In this document: positions 25,288-35,243 of the stretch, piece by piece
Numbering within the stretch: position 1 is the first letter of the stretch
Layout of the letters: each line of letters begins with the position of its first letter
NCBI GenBank assembly: GCA_947371755.1
Contig: CANBQT010000020.1
Location: 1 to 48,552, forward strand
Reading direction: 5' to 3'
Origin: Chitinophagaceae bacterium
Lineage (GTDB): Bacteria; Bacteroidota; Bacteroidia; Chitinophagales; Chitinophagaceae
Length of the DNA stretch: 48,552 nt
The notes under the pieces: model-generated
Told to the model about the DNA's origin: nothing
The model's input: only the letters and a program-made list of their open reading frames with translations
The model's database searches: none
Made by a program: the position numbers and the translations under genes

Positions 25288-28200
25288 ATGAAAGCGCGCT
25301 CCATTTTTACGGTTATTATACTTACTCTAATTGCTACTCTGCAGATTTCTTGCAAGCAAACCTCTACTTCCGATTCAACTCCCATTTTTCAGTTGATGGA
25401 CAACACGGGCATTGAATTTTCGAATACTGTTACCGATTCTAAAGACTTCAACATTTTTACTTTTCGTAATTTTTATAACGGAGGAGGTGCTGCTATCGGC
25501 GACATCAATAACGACGGTTTAGCAGATGTGTTTTTTACTGCTAATATGGGGAGTAACAAATTATTCCTCAATAAAGGCAATTTTAAATTCGATGACATTT
25601 CTGAAAAAGCGGGCTTCAAAAATAAAGACCAGTGGAGTACTGGAGTAGTAATGATTGATATCAATAATGATGGCTGGCTGGATATTTTTATTTCTAATTC
25701 TGGTCATATCAATGATGGAGTAAGTAGAGAAAATCAACTCTTCATTAATAACCATGACCTGACATTTACAGAGTCTGCGAAAGCATATGGACTTGCAGAC
25801 AATGGATATACCACACAAGTTGCTTTTTTTGATTATGATATGGACGGGGATCTGGATTGCTTTATTGTAAATAATAGTCCTATACCCGTTAATACATTAA
25901 ACTATGCCAATCAACGCGAACTACCCGCAGAAAACTGGCCGATAAAAGATTTTTTGAAGGGAGGCGGAGATCATCTTCTTCGTAATGATAATGGCAAGTT
26001 TGTTGACGTTACACATACTACAGGTATTCATGGAAGTCTCATTAGTTTTGGATTAGGTGTAACCATTGGAGATGTTAATGGGGACCATTATCCTGATGTA
26101 TATGTATCCAATGATTTTTTTGAAAGAGACTATCTCTACATCAATCAAAAAAATGGAACCTTTAAAGATGAACTTGAAAATTGGGTGCAGCATACAAGCC
26201 TCGCATCCATGGGTGCAGATATGGGCGACATCAACAACGATGGTTACCCGGATATTTTTACTACAGACATGCTTGCCGATGATGATTATCGTTTGAAAAC
26301 AACTTCTTCATTCGATAATATCGACGTCTATCGATTGAAACAAAAATCTGGGTTCTATGAACAGTTTCAACAAAACACTTTACAGGTAAATAATAAGCAC
26401 GGTAAATTTTTAGATGCTGCTTATTATGGTGGGGTCGCTGCTTCTGACTGGAGCTGGGGTGGTTTGTTATTTGATGCAGATAACGACGGACTAACAGACC
26501 TTTATATCTGTAACGGGATCAATAACGATCTGACTAATCAAGACTTCATTGATTTCTTCGCCAATGATATAGTTCAGAAAATGGTGATGACAGGAAAGAA
26601 AGATGAAGTAAATGCTGTAATCAGTAAAATGCCTAAACAGGCTTTATTGAATAAGGCATTTCGTAATGAAGGGAATTTAAAATTCTCAGACAAAGGTAAA
26701 GCATGGGGCTTTACACAACCTTCATTTTCAAATGGTGCTGCCTATGGCGACCTTGATAATGATGGGGATCTTGATATGGTTATTAATAATGAAAATTCAA
26801 AAGCATTTATCTATAAAAACAATAGCCGCGAAATAAATAAGAACAATTATATCGGCTTTAGTTTAAGAGGCAAAGACAAAAACACATTTGCCATTGGAAG
26901 TCAGATCAAATTATTTATGGGTGATCAAATTTTAAGTCGCGAAATTCAACCCACCCGCGGATTTCAATCTTCGGTAGATTATAAAGTTTTATTCGGACTG
27001 GGAAAACAATCTAAGATCGATTCCTTTCAAATTATTTGGCCCGACAGAACATATAGTGTAGAAAAAAGCCCTTTAATCAATAAGGTATACGAGATAAAAG
27101 AACCCTTGCATGAACCAATCATGTCAGAAGCAAAAAAAGAGAAAGTTGTTCCAATATTAAATATTGTTAAATCTAATTTCGAAAAGCATACAGATGATGA
27201 CTTAGTTGATTTTTATAATGAAAGAAATATTCCAAGAATTCTTTCAAAGGAAGGTCCTAAGGCGGCTGTAGCTGATGTGAATGGAGATGGATTGCAAGAT
27301 GTTTATATTGCAGGTACTCCAAAGCATGCTGGACAATTGTATATACAAAACAAATCGGGTGGTTTTGATAAAAAAATTACTCCAGCATTTGAAAGATTCA
27401 GTGATTTTGAAGATGTGGCAGTTTTATTCTTTGATTGTGACGGCGATGGTGATCAGGATCTTTTTGTGGGTGCTGGTGGAAATAATCCTCAGTTAGGTGA
27501 TCGTGTTTTTCAACATCGATTATATAAAAACGATGGTAAAGGTAATTTTGAAATTGATGTTTCTGCATTCGGAAATAATTCAATGAACATTGCTGTTGCT
27601 ACTAGTTATGATTTTGATCACGATGGCGATCTTGATCTTTTTGTAGGTGCGAGAAGTTATCCTGGAAATTATGGAATAACTCCTACAAGTTATATCTATG
27701 TAAATGATGGGAAGGGTCATTTTACGGATATAGCAAAAACTAAAAATCCTGAGATCTCAAATATTGGAATGGTAACAGGTGCAGTTTGGGCAGACGTGGC
27801 AGGCGATACAAATAAAGAGTTGGTGATAGTTGGTGAATGGATGAACCCTAAAATATTTTCTTTTAATAAAGATCATTTTGTTGAAATAAAAACCAACCTT
27901 TCTGAGATGCAAGGCTGGTGGCAGTCGGTTGCAGCAGCTGATTTAAATGGAGATGGTAAAGAGGATTTAATACTAGGAAATATTGGAGAGAATTTTTATC
28001 TGCATCCTGATAAAGAAAATCCTGTGAAAATTTGGGTAGCTGATTTTGATCAGAATAATATCGTTGATAAAATACTTACAAGAACTGTAGAAGGTAAAGA
28101 TCTACCTGTATTCCTGAAACGAGATCTGGAAGAGCAACTACCCATATTAAAAAAACAAAATCTTCGACACGAAGTATTTGCCAAAAAATCTGTACAGGAA

Positions 28201-28635
28201 TTATTCCCTTCTGACTTAATTAATAAGGCTATTGTAAAACAATTTAATTATAGTGGATCTTGTATTGCATTGAATAAAGGAAATGGACAATTCGATGTGA
28301 AAAAGTTCTCTACTAATCAGCAATTATCTTGTATCAACGCGATCAAATGTATGGATGTAAACAATGATGGATTCACAGATCTGATTATCGGGGGAAACAA
28401 CTTCGGATTTCCACCCATGATGGGAAGATTAGACGCAAGCTTTGGGAATATTCTTTTAAATGATGGCAAAGGAAATTTTATTAGCCAAGACGCAAATATT
28501 TCTGGATTGGAATTAAGGGGTGAGATCAGAGATATTCAAACAATCAAATCGGCTGATAAAGAACTTTTGATAGTACTTCAAAATAATGCTATACCTGTAT
28601 TATATCAAATCAGGAAAGGAGCAACAAAAAAATAA
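25288..28635 (+). CDS. Giant VCBS/FG-GAP-ASPIC (CRTAC1-like) lipoprotein 1
   Basis: This 1115-residue protein has a lipoprotein signal peptide with lipobox LQISC (Cys22). Many FG-GAP/VCBS-type repeats follow, recognised by calcium-binding DxNxDGxxD loops such as GDINNDGLADVFF, IDINNDGWLDIFI and GDLDNDGDLDMVI. These occur in two groups (~40-500 and ~660-1090), which should make beta-propellers. An ASPIC/UnbV-type domain (~510-610) with IQPTRGFQSSVDYKVLFGLG lies between them. The protein is likely displayed on the outer membrane. Similar lipoproteins accompany susCD pairs in Chitinophagaceae, but their biochemical role is not established; glycan binding or support of the SusCD complex is inferred. 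It shares architecture with the next gene, one base downstream. Confidence 0.85.
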   Translation: MKARSIFTVIILTLIATLQISCKQTSTSDSTPIFQLMDNTGIEFSNTVTDSKDFNIFTFRNFYNGGGAAIGDINNDGLADVFFTANMGSNKLFLNKGNFKFDDISEKAGFKNKDQWSTGVVMIDINNDGWLDIFISNSGHINDGVSRENQLFINNHDLTFTESAKAYGLADNGYTTQVAFFDYDMDGDLDCFIVNNSPIPVNTLNYANQRELPAENWPIKDFLKGGGDHLLRNDNGKFVDVTHTTGIHGSLISFGLGVTIGDVNGDHYPDVYVSNDFFERDYLYINQKNGTFKDELENWVQHTSLASMGADMGDINNDGYPDIFTTDMLADDDYRLKTTSSFDNIDVYRLKQKSGFYEQFQQNTLQVNNKHGKFLDAAYYGGVAASDWSWGGLLFDADNDGLTDLYICNGINNDLTNQDFIDFFANDIVQKMVMTGKKDEVNAVISKMPKQALLNKAFRNEGNLKFSDKGKAWGFTQPSFSNGAAYGDLDNDGDLDMVINNENSKAFIYKNNSREINKNNYIGFSLRGKDKNTFAIGSQIKLFMGDQILSREIQPTRGFQSSVDYKVLFGLGKQSKIDSFQIIWPDRTYSVEKSPLINKVYEIKEPLHEPIMSEAKKEKVVPILNIVKSNFEKHTDDDLVDFYNERNIPRILSKEGPKAAVADVNGDGLQDVYIAGTPKHAGQLYIQNKSGGFDKKITPAFERFSDFEDVAVLFFDCDGDGDQDLFVGAGGNNPQLGDRVFQHRLYKNDGKGNFEIDVSAFGNNSMNIAVATSYDFDHDGDLDLFVGARSYPGNYGITPTSYIYVNDGKGHFTDIAKTKNPEISNIGMVTGAVWADVAGDTNKELVIVGEWMNPKIFSFNKDHFVEIKTNLSEMQGWWQSVAAADLNGDGKEDLILGNIGENFYLHPDKENPVKIWVADFDQNNIVDKILTRTVEGKDLPVFLKRDLEEQLPILKKQNLRHEVFAKKSVQELFPSDLINKAIVKQFNYSGSCIALNKGNGQFDVKKFSTNQQLSCINAIKCMDVNNDGFTDLIIGGNNFGFPPMMGRLDASFGNILLNDGKGNFISQDANISGLELRGEIRDIQTIKSADKELLIVLQNNAIPVLYQIRKGATKK

Positions 28636-28636
28636 A

Positions 28637-31600
28637 ATGCAACGCTCGATAGATCAATTCACAAAACAAAACTTCACGAGGTTAACATCAAAAGCATTTC
28701 AATGCTATATGGTTGGCTTGTTTGTTCTTGTGATGTCTTGTAAAAATGAAATCAAGGGGCCAGTAGCTTTTGAAGTTTTAGAGAAAGAACAAACCGGTTT
28801 AGATTTTACCAATCAGCTGAAACCTACACCGGCATTCAATATGTTTAAATACATGTATTTCTATAATGGAGCAGGAGTTGGTGCGGGAGATTTTAACAAT
28901 GACGGTTTAATAGATTTATTTTTCTGTGCAAACCAGGGGGATAGCAAATTATATTTAAATAAAGGAAGTTTAAAATTTACCGATATCACTAAAGAAGCCA
29001 ATATACCTCAGGATGGATCTTGGTCAACAGGTGTTTCAGTAATTGATATCAACAATGATGGATTATTAGATCTTTATATTTGCAGGGTTGGTAAATATGA
29101 AACATTGAAAGGGCATAATCTTCTGCTCATTTGCACGGGGATTGATAAAAATGGCATTCCTCACTATGCTGAAAAATCAAAGGATTATGGATTGGATTTT
29201 TCAGGATTTAGTACTCAGGCTGTGTTTTTTGACTATGATAAAGATGGCGATCTCGATATGTTTTTGTTAAATCACTCAGTGCATCAGAACGGAACATTTG
29301 CACCAAGGGCGAGTTTTCTAGGAACCTATAACGAAGTGTCTGGAGATAGAATGTATCGGAATGATGGAAATTTATTTACAGATGTTACAAAGCAATGCGG
29401 GATTAATAGTTCAGCAATAAGTTATGGCCTAGGTGTTGTTGTATCAGACATCAATTTAGATGGCTATCCAGATCTTTATATCGGGAACGATTTTCATGAG
29501 AATGACTATCTCTATATCAATCAGAAAAATGGAACTTTTAAAGAAGAACTTACTAGCCGATTGATGCATACAAGTCAGTTCTCCATGGGAGTTGATGCGG
29601 CCGATGTAAACAATGATGGATTCCCTGAAGTGATCTCTATGGATATGCTTCCCTCCGATCCCTATATTTTAAAACGCTCTGAAGGGGAAGACACTTACGA
29701 TATCTTTAATTTAAAGATTGGTTACGGGTATAACTATCAGTATACGAGGAATAATTTACAACTCAATAAAAAAAATGGACACTTTAGCGAAATAGGTTTG
29801 TATTCTGGAGTTGCAGCCACTGATTGGAGCTGGGCGCCTCTTTGGATGGATTTTGATAATGATGGTAAGAAAGATCTTTTCATATCAAATGGTATTCCCA
29901 AAAGAATGAATGATATCGACTACATCAACTATGTTTCGAATGATCAGATCCAGAATAAAATCAAAGAAAATAATCTGGATCAGGCCGATATGACGTTGAT
30001 TGATAAGTTTCCTCAAATAAAAATTCCCAATAAATTTTATAGCAATCAAGGTGAAATGCGCTTTGAAGATCTGCAAGATAGAATCAAAGGTGATCAACCT
30101 ACTTATTCTAATGGTGCTATTTATGCTGATCTGGACAATGATGGCGACCTGGATATTATTGTGAATAATATTGATGCTCCAGTTTTATTATATGCTAATA
30201 AAGCGAATGACAAAAAAGACAAAGCCTTTGCTTCAGTCAATTTAAAAGGATCAGAAAAAAATATCAATGCACTAGGTGCTAAGATTGTTTTATTTACAAA
30301 TGGAGAGGTACGTAGTTATGAAAAATATCCTGTAAGAGGATTTCAATCCAGTATGGAGATTCCTGTACATATTGGACTGGATAAAGCCAAAATTGATTCT
30401 GCATTTCTAATATGGCCAGATAATTCTTACCAAACTATTTCATTTAAGCCAGGCGATTTTAAATATCAGTATAATTATCAAAAAGGGTTGCCTTCTTTTG
30501 ATTTTCAAAAGTTGATAAATTTCAAACCAATTACTGGTAACTCCATGGTTGATATTACCCATGTTTCTGGCGTACAATACCTGCATGCAGAAAACCAGTT
30601 CAATGAATTTAATCGGGAACCATTATTGCCCCATATGCTCTCAACAGAAGGTCCGGCATTGGCTGTAGGTGATGCGAATAAAGATGGTTTAGATGACATT
30701 TTTATTGGAGCATCTAAAGGGTATAAACCTGGATTATTTTTGCAACAATCCAATGGGAGATTCATCAAGTCTGTTCAGCCAGGACTTGATAGAGACAGTG
30801 TATATGAAGACATTGATGCAAACTGGGCTGATGTTAATAATGACGGCTTCCCTGATCTTTTGGTAGCAAGTGGTGGCAATGAATTTTATGGACAAGAAGA
30901 AACCTTACTCCCAAGAGTTTATCTGAATGATGGCAAAGCTAATTTTTCTAAATTAACGGGTGCTTTTGAAAATATTTTTGTAACTCAGTCTACCATAATT
31001 CCATACGACTTTAACGGGGATGGTTTTGTGGATCTATTTATTGGAGGTAGGTCCATACCTTTTGCCTATGGTCAATCCCCCAATTCTTATTTATTACAGA
31101 ATGATGGGAAAGGTCATTTTAAGGATGTAACAAATACCATTGCAAAAGATCTTTCTGAGATAGGGATGGTAACACAGGCTATCTGGTTTGACATAGATAA
31201 GGATGGAGATAAAGACCTGCTGATTTGTTCTGAATGGGGAGGAATAGATGCCTTTATCAATACTAAAGGAAATTTCAAAAGAAAACAATTAACGGATAAG
31301 AAAGGTTGGTGGAATTGTATGCTCCCAGTTGATATTGATAATGATGGAGACATAGATTTAATCGCAGGAAACCTGGGATTGAACAGCAGGTTAAAAGCAT
31401 CAGAAACCCAGCCTGTAAATATGTATTATCAGGACTTTGATGATAATGGCAAAAAAGAGCAGGTGCTTACCTATTATATTCACGATAAAGAATTGCCATT
31501 TGCAAACAAAGCAGAATTAGAAAAGCAAATGCCCACTCTCAAGAAAAAATATTTATACGCAGCCGACTTTGCTAAAGCTAGTTTGAACGACATATTCGAA

Positions 31601-32017
31601 ACCAGCAAACTAAATAGTGCAAAAAAATATACTGCAAATTATTTTTCCAGTGCCTTATTATTAAATCAGGGTAATTTAGAATTTACAGTTCAAGCGCTTC
31701 CTTTTGAGGAACAATTAAGTTCGATAAAAGATGCGGTAATCGTGGATGCAAATAATGATAATCTGCCCGATATTTTATTAGTGGGCAATTACTATGATAA
31801 CAACATACAAATGGGCAGGTATGATGCAGATTATGGTTCTGTACTCATTAATAAAGGCAAAGGATTATTAGTAGCAGAAAATATTAATGGCTTAGTAATT
31901 AAGGGTCAGGTTAGGAAAATCAAACCCGTTATTATCAATAAGCGTCCTTCATTTGTACTTGCTAAAAATAATGATAGTACGATGTTGATTCAATATACCA
32001 CTCCTGCTAAAAAATAA
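28637..32017 (+). CDS. Giant VCBS/FG-GAP-ASPIC (CRTAC1-like) lipoprotein 2
   Basis: This protein has 1126 residues from the ATG at 28637, one base after the previous stop. An upstream overlapping start at 28586 would add 17 residues and is not favoured. The signal peptide ends in lipobox LVMSC (Cys35), after a longer than usual N-terminal stretch. The architecture copies the preceding gene: calcium-loop repeats such as GDFNNDGLIDLFF and VDIDNDGDIDLIAG, a central ASPIC/UnbV-type segment with YPVRGFQSSMEIPVHIGL, and a second repeat block. Shared blocks (for example DYLYINQKNGTFK) show the two are tandem duplicates that have diverged widely. It is probably a surface lipoprotein co-translated with its partner; exact function is unknown. 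Confidence 0.85.
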   Translation: MQRSIDQFTKQNFTRLTSKAFQCYMVGLFVLVMSCKNEIKGPVAFEVLEKEQTGLDFTNQLKPTPAFNMFKYMYFYNGAGVGAGDFNNDGLIDLFFCANQGDSKLYLNKGSLKFTDITKEANIPQDGSWSTGVSVIDINNDGLLDLYICRVGKYETLKGHNLLLICTGIDKNGIPHYAEKSKDYGLDFSGFSTQAVFFDYDKDGDLDMFLLNHSVHQNGTFAPRASFLGTYNEVSGDRMYRNDGNLFTDVTKQCGINSSAISYGLGVVVSDINLDGYPDLYIGNDFHENDYLYINQKNGTFKEELTSRLMHTSQFSMGVDAADVNNDGFPEVISMDMLPSDPYILKRSEGEDTYDIFNLKIGYGYNYQYTRNNLQLNKKNGHFSEIGLYSGVAATDWSWAPLWMDFDNDGKKDLFISNGIPKRMNDIDYINYVSNDQIQNKIKENNLDQADMTLIDKFPQIKIPNKFYSNQGEMRFEDLQDRIKGDQPTYSNGAIYADLDNDGDLDIIVNNIDAPVLLYANKANDKKDKAFASVNLKGSEKNINALGAKIVLFTNGEVRSYEKYPVRGFQSSMEIPVHIGLDKAKIDSAFLIWPDNSYQTISFKPGDFKYQYNYQKGLPSFDFQKLINFKPITGNSMVDITHVSGVQYLHAENQFNEFNREPLLPHMLSTEGPALAVGDANKDGLDDIFIGASKGYKPGLFLQQSNGRFIKSVQPGLDRDSVYEDIDANWADVNNDGFPDLLVASGGNEFYGQEETLLPRVYLNDGKANFSKLTGAFENIFVTQSTIIPYDFNGDGFVDLFIGGRSIPFAYGQSPNSYLLQNDGKGHFKDVTNTIAKDLSEIGMVTQAIWFDIDKDGDKDLLICSEWGGIDAFINTKGNFKRKQLTDKKGWWNCMLPVDIDNDGDIDLIAGNLGLNSRLKASETQPVNMYYQDFDDNGKKEQVLTYYIHDKELPFANKAELEKQMPTLKKKYLYAADFAKASLNDIFETSKLNSAKKYTANYFSSALLLNQGNLEFTVQALPFEEQLSSIKDAVIVDANNDNLPDILLVGNYYDNNIQMGRYDADYGSVLINKGKGLLVAENINGLVIKGQVRKIKPVIINKRPSFVLAKNNDSTMLIQYTTPAKK

Positions 32018-32019
32018 AA

Positions 32020-34146
32020 TTATCTGATCAGTTGAACAGAGCCTATTTTTTGACTTGATTTACCTGTCTTCAAAGAAGTAAGTTTAATGATATAAGTATA
32101 TATGCCGGAGGCTTGTTGGATTCCTTTAAAATTTCCATCCCAGCCTTCTTTTATATTGGTAGTATTAAAAATCAATTCGCCCCATCTGTTATAAATATTA
32201 AAACTGTTCAACTGAAAGTTGTCGGTAGGAGGAACCCTAAATACTTCATTTAACCTATCCTTATTTGGTGTAAATGCATTGGGAATATAAATTGGTGCAT
32301 CGCAAATGGCAAGTACATTAATGGAGGCGGATTTGTTGCCACATTGATTTCCTACCGAAACAGTATACGTTCCGGCCTTATTAATTGTTAATTTATTGTC
32401 GATGGTTTTAATAACACTATTCCAAGTGTATGAGTCATAGCCATCAATTGTTGAAAGTACCAAAGAATCCTTGCCTTCTAAACAAGTGTCGCCACTAATT
32501 TTAAGTGCTTCTGGATCTTTTAAAATTGTGATATTGTAGTATGAGATACTATCGCAACCTAGGCTTGTCTTATTCGTGATAAAATAACTTCCTGTTACTG
32601 TTACGGGAACACCATTGGGAAGTTGATAATTATCTTTTTCACAAACTGTTTTGGTAATAGTATTTAAGGTGTCTAACACTTCTTTACAGCAGGGGTTTGA
32701 ACAAAGATCTTTGCTGATAATTGGGTAATTATTTTGTACGGTTTTTGAAGGCGAAAAAATATTAGTAGTACTGTTCTCATTTAATACATTCATTTCTGCG
32801 TTGTCTTGTTTTAAAAACATAGAAGCGTCTGAGCTTTGAAGATCAGATGCCACAGCCTTGCAATCAATGTTCAAAGATTGATCAGTTTTGTAGATGTGGT
32901 TATATTTCTGATTCCCAAAACCATTCATAGGTAAATAGAACGAACCCGCATTTGCCAATAAACTAGTAGGCTGCTGATTTGTATTTATATCGCTAAATCC
33001 TTTTTGCCATTGAATGTTTCCGTTTTCATCAATTTCAGTAAGAATGGATTTAGAATCATCATTCATTAAAATCGCCTGATGTCCCGGAGTAACGAGGTCG
33101 ATAGCATCTACAATGGATGAGCCATTGGTAGGACTGGAGTAACCAATCATTTTTTTTATGCCACCATTTGGGGTGCAAATTATATTGATACTTCTTGTTG
33201 TAATGGGAGGAATAGATAAAAAACTAGAGTCGCCAAAACCTAGAAAGGAAAAATCTCCATTTGGTAATTCTGAGATATGTCGTATGGTTTGATAATTAGT
33301 AAAAACGTTGGAGAATTGTGTTCTAATGTTCAAAGACTGATCCCATTTTTTTTGCCCGGTTTGGTAATCAACAGAAAGTATATAGTGATTAACTTTTACA
33401 ATACTATCCTTGTTTTTAAATCTTTCATCAATAATCCCTGCTGTAATAATACTTTTCCCATCTACGCTTTGAATAATCTGATTCACAAAAGTATATCTGA
33501 ATTCAAAAACAGGAGAACTATAAGTGGTGATCCATTTTAGATTACCGCTTTTATCAATTCGAATTAAAAGCCCCTTACTACTAAATGGCGGTTTTTTCCA
33601 AACTACTGCATTTAAGATAAAGTCGCCATCATTTGTTTTTAAAATATTTTGAAGAAATGTACTTTCAGTTGTTACATCAAAACCTTGATCCATTTTCTTG
33701 ATCCATAAAACATTTCCATAATTATCAATTGAAATAAGTACCCCCCAATTTTGAAAAGGCGGAGCTGGATCTCTAACTCCCCAATAGGTTTGAATGGTAC
33801 CAGTTATCAAGTAATTTGAATCAGATGCTGCAACCAGATCGTTAATTTGAAGAATATCAAAACCCGGAACAGCAATTCGTTTTGAAAAAATGGGATTCCC
33901 TGATACTGTATATAATGAAACCCAACCATCGTTGTGAACAATATTGGAATTTACATATTGAATATTACCCGCCGACAAAATGTTACCGGAACTTGAAACT
34001 ATACTTCTTACAATCGATTGAGTTTCTGCTCCTGTATAACTCTTAACCCATTGCGATCCCAAACATAGTTGTGATATAGCTGGCTTTGAAAAGCAGCTTA
34101 TAAAAATGGTAAGACAAACTATTCTTAGCACTGAGTGCAGTTGCAT
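32020..34146 (-). CDS. Secreted beta-propeller-like protein with T9SS type B (gliding motility-associated) C-terminal domain
   Basis: This 708-residue protein has a signal peptide (~1-25, SKPAISQ). A long region of repeated NxxWxxG/D-type blades (~30-430: NWGVLISIDNYGNVLWIKKM, IRIDKSGNLKWITTY, TEIDENGNIQWQKGF) suggests a beta-propeller. A cysteine-containing linker follows (CCKEVLDTLNTITKTVCE). The last ~95 residues are the type B sorting domain with IPNAFTPNKDRLNEVF, IYNRWGELIF, GWDGNFKG and ASGIYTYIIKL. It is expected to be surface-exposed or released through the type IX system. No enzymatic motif is seen. It ends two bases from the stop of VCBS lipoprotein 2 on the opposite strand. Confidence 0.85.
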   Translation of the reverse strand: MQLHSVLRIVCLTIFISCFSKPAISQLCLGSQWVKSYTGAETQSIVRSIVSSSGNILSAGNIQYVNSNIVHNDGWVSLYTVSGNPIFSKRIAVPGFDILQINDLVAASDSNYLITGTIQTYWGVRDPAPPFQNWGVLISIDNYGNVLWIKKMDQGFDVTTESTFLQNILKTNDGDFILNAVVWKKPPFSSKGLLIRIDKSGNLKWITTYSSPVFEFRYTFVNQIIQSVDGKSIITAGIIDERFKNKDSIVKVNHYILSVDYQTGQKKWDQSLNIRTQFSNVFTNYQTIRHISELPNGDFSFLGFGDSSFLSIPPITTRSINIICTPNGGIKKMIGYSSPTNGSSIVDAIDLVTPGHQAILMNDDSKSILTEIDENGNIQWQKGFSDINTNQQPTSLLANAGSFYLPMNGFGNQKYNHIYKTDQSLNIDCKAVASDLQSSDASMFLKQDNAEMNVLNENSTTNIFSPSKTVQNNYPIISKDLCSNPCCKEVLDTLNTITKTVCEKDNYQLPNGVPVTVTGSYFITNKTSLGCDSISYYNITILKDPEALKISGDTCLEGKDSLVLSTIDGYDSYTWNSVIKTIDNKLTINKAGTYTVSVGNQCGNKSASINVLAICDAPIYIPNAFTPNKDRLNEVFRVPPTDNFQLNSFNIYNRWGELIFNTTNIKEGWDGNFKGIQQASGIYTYIIKLTSLKTGKSSQKIGSVQLIR

Positions 34147-34210
34147 GCGATTTGGATTAGATTTGTCGGGGCCGAAAAATCAAGAACTCGTTACAAAATA
34201 CAAAATAAAA

Positions 34211-35158
34211 TTACATCACAGGATAGTAGATACGACTAATCCATTTACTGCTGTCTGGTTCCTGTTTTCTATCCGTGACTAAAGATATAAAAGGGATTGC
34301 AGGTGAGGTTATTTGGTGATCTATTACATAATTGTGCATTTCGGCAAAAGCATTTTTCGTTCTGGTGTCCCCCCCCTTCACTTCGCCTATCAGGATTTTG
34401 CCTGCCACCATCTTTTTCCATGAAAATTGTGCGGTTTCGTTTAATTTTTTATCAACCGGGATAGCTACCATGGTTTGGAAATGGGTCTTATCTAAGACGG
34501 TAATATTCACCATCGGAAAACCTGTTTCTTTCGCACCTTGTGCTTTGGTATAATCTTTTAATTGATTTAACATTGTGTATACCTGATCAATATTCGGAGT
34601 AGTTTCGAAAGTTGTTTTAGTGCTAATTAAAATAGTATCCACCACAAAACTGTGTTGAATTTTCATGCCGTATACATTTTCTTCTTTTTCAAGAAAGGAT
34701 TTTAAGCTTCCAAGTATTTCTGAAGTATTCTCTTTCAATTCTTTGAGCATGTAATATTCCTGAATTCTTGTAATTGGATTGTAACTGCAGTTATAAGCAT
34801 ATTTCCAGAAAAAGGCAACTGAGTCAATTCCTAATTGTGCATAGATGATCTCTCCTTTAAAGGTGTTTCCTTTAAAGGTGGTATTGATGGCATGACCATT
34901 AAATAATTCCTTAGTTATGGTATGGTGTGCTTGATGATGAAAGAAACCTACCTCTTTTGAAATAGCACTAACCTCAGTATCAGATACTGGCCACCATTCT
35001 TTCCATTTTTCTGTATTCATAAAAAAACGAGTACCAGCGGGGAAAGTTGCATTTACTGCGGCAATTTTGGTAACGTTGATCTCTGTGGGAATAAAAACGT
35101 AAATGGAAGCAATAGCTGCTATTACAAGGATTAATAAGTACAGGTATATTCTTTTCAT
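34211..35158 (-). CDS. Membrane-anchored SRPBCC / GyrI-like ligand-binding protein
   Basis: This protein has 315 residues from the ATG at 35158; an ATG at 35176 would add six residues before the membrane helix. One N-terminal helix (IYLYLLILVIAAIASIYVFIP) anchors or exports it. The first half (~25-150) resembles a SRPBCC/polyketide-cyclase-type pocket (FPAGTRFFMNTEKWKEWWP, which fits the family's 'W.eW.p' pattern). The second half (~160-310) resembles a GyrI-like effector-binding domain. No DNA-binding domain is attached. Function is unknown; small-molecule binding in the periplasm is inferred. Its coding strand carries an eight-G run (plus strand 34369-34376). Confidence 0.6.
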   Translation of the reverse strand: MKRIYLYLLILVIAAIASIYVFIPTEINVTKIAAVNATFPAGTRFFMNTEKWKEWWPVSDTEVSAISKEVGFFHHQAHHTITKELFNGHAINTTFKGNTFKGEIIYAQLGIDSVAFFWKYAYNCSYNPITRIQEYYMLKELKENTSEILGSLKSFLEKEENVYGMKIQHSFVVDTILISTKTTFETTPNIDQVYTMLNQLKDYTKAQGAKETGFPMVNITVLDKTHFQTMVAIPVDKKLNETAQFSWKKMVAGKILIGEVKGGDTRTKNAFAEMHNYVIDHQITSPAIPFISLVTDRKQEPDSSKWISRIYYPVM

Positions 35159-35243
35159 GGCAATAAGATTCTGCATTGCAAATTAGCAAATGAAAACGAT
35201 AACTTGGAATTACTTAAATTGCTAGTCTTCTTAAAGCTTCTAT

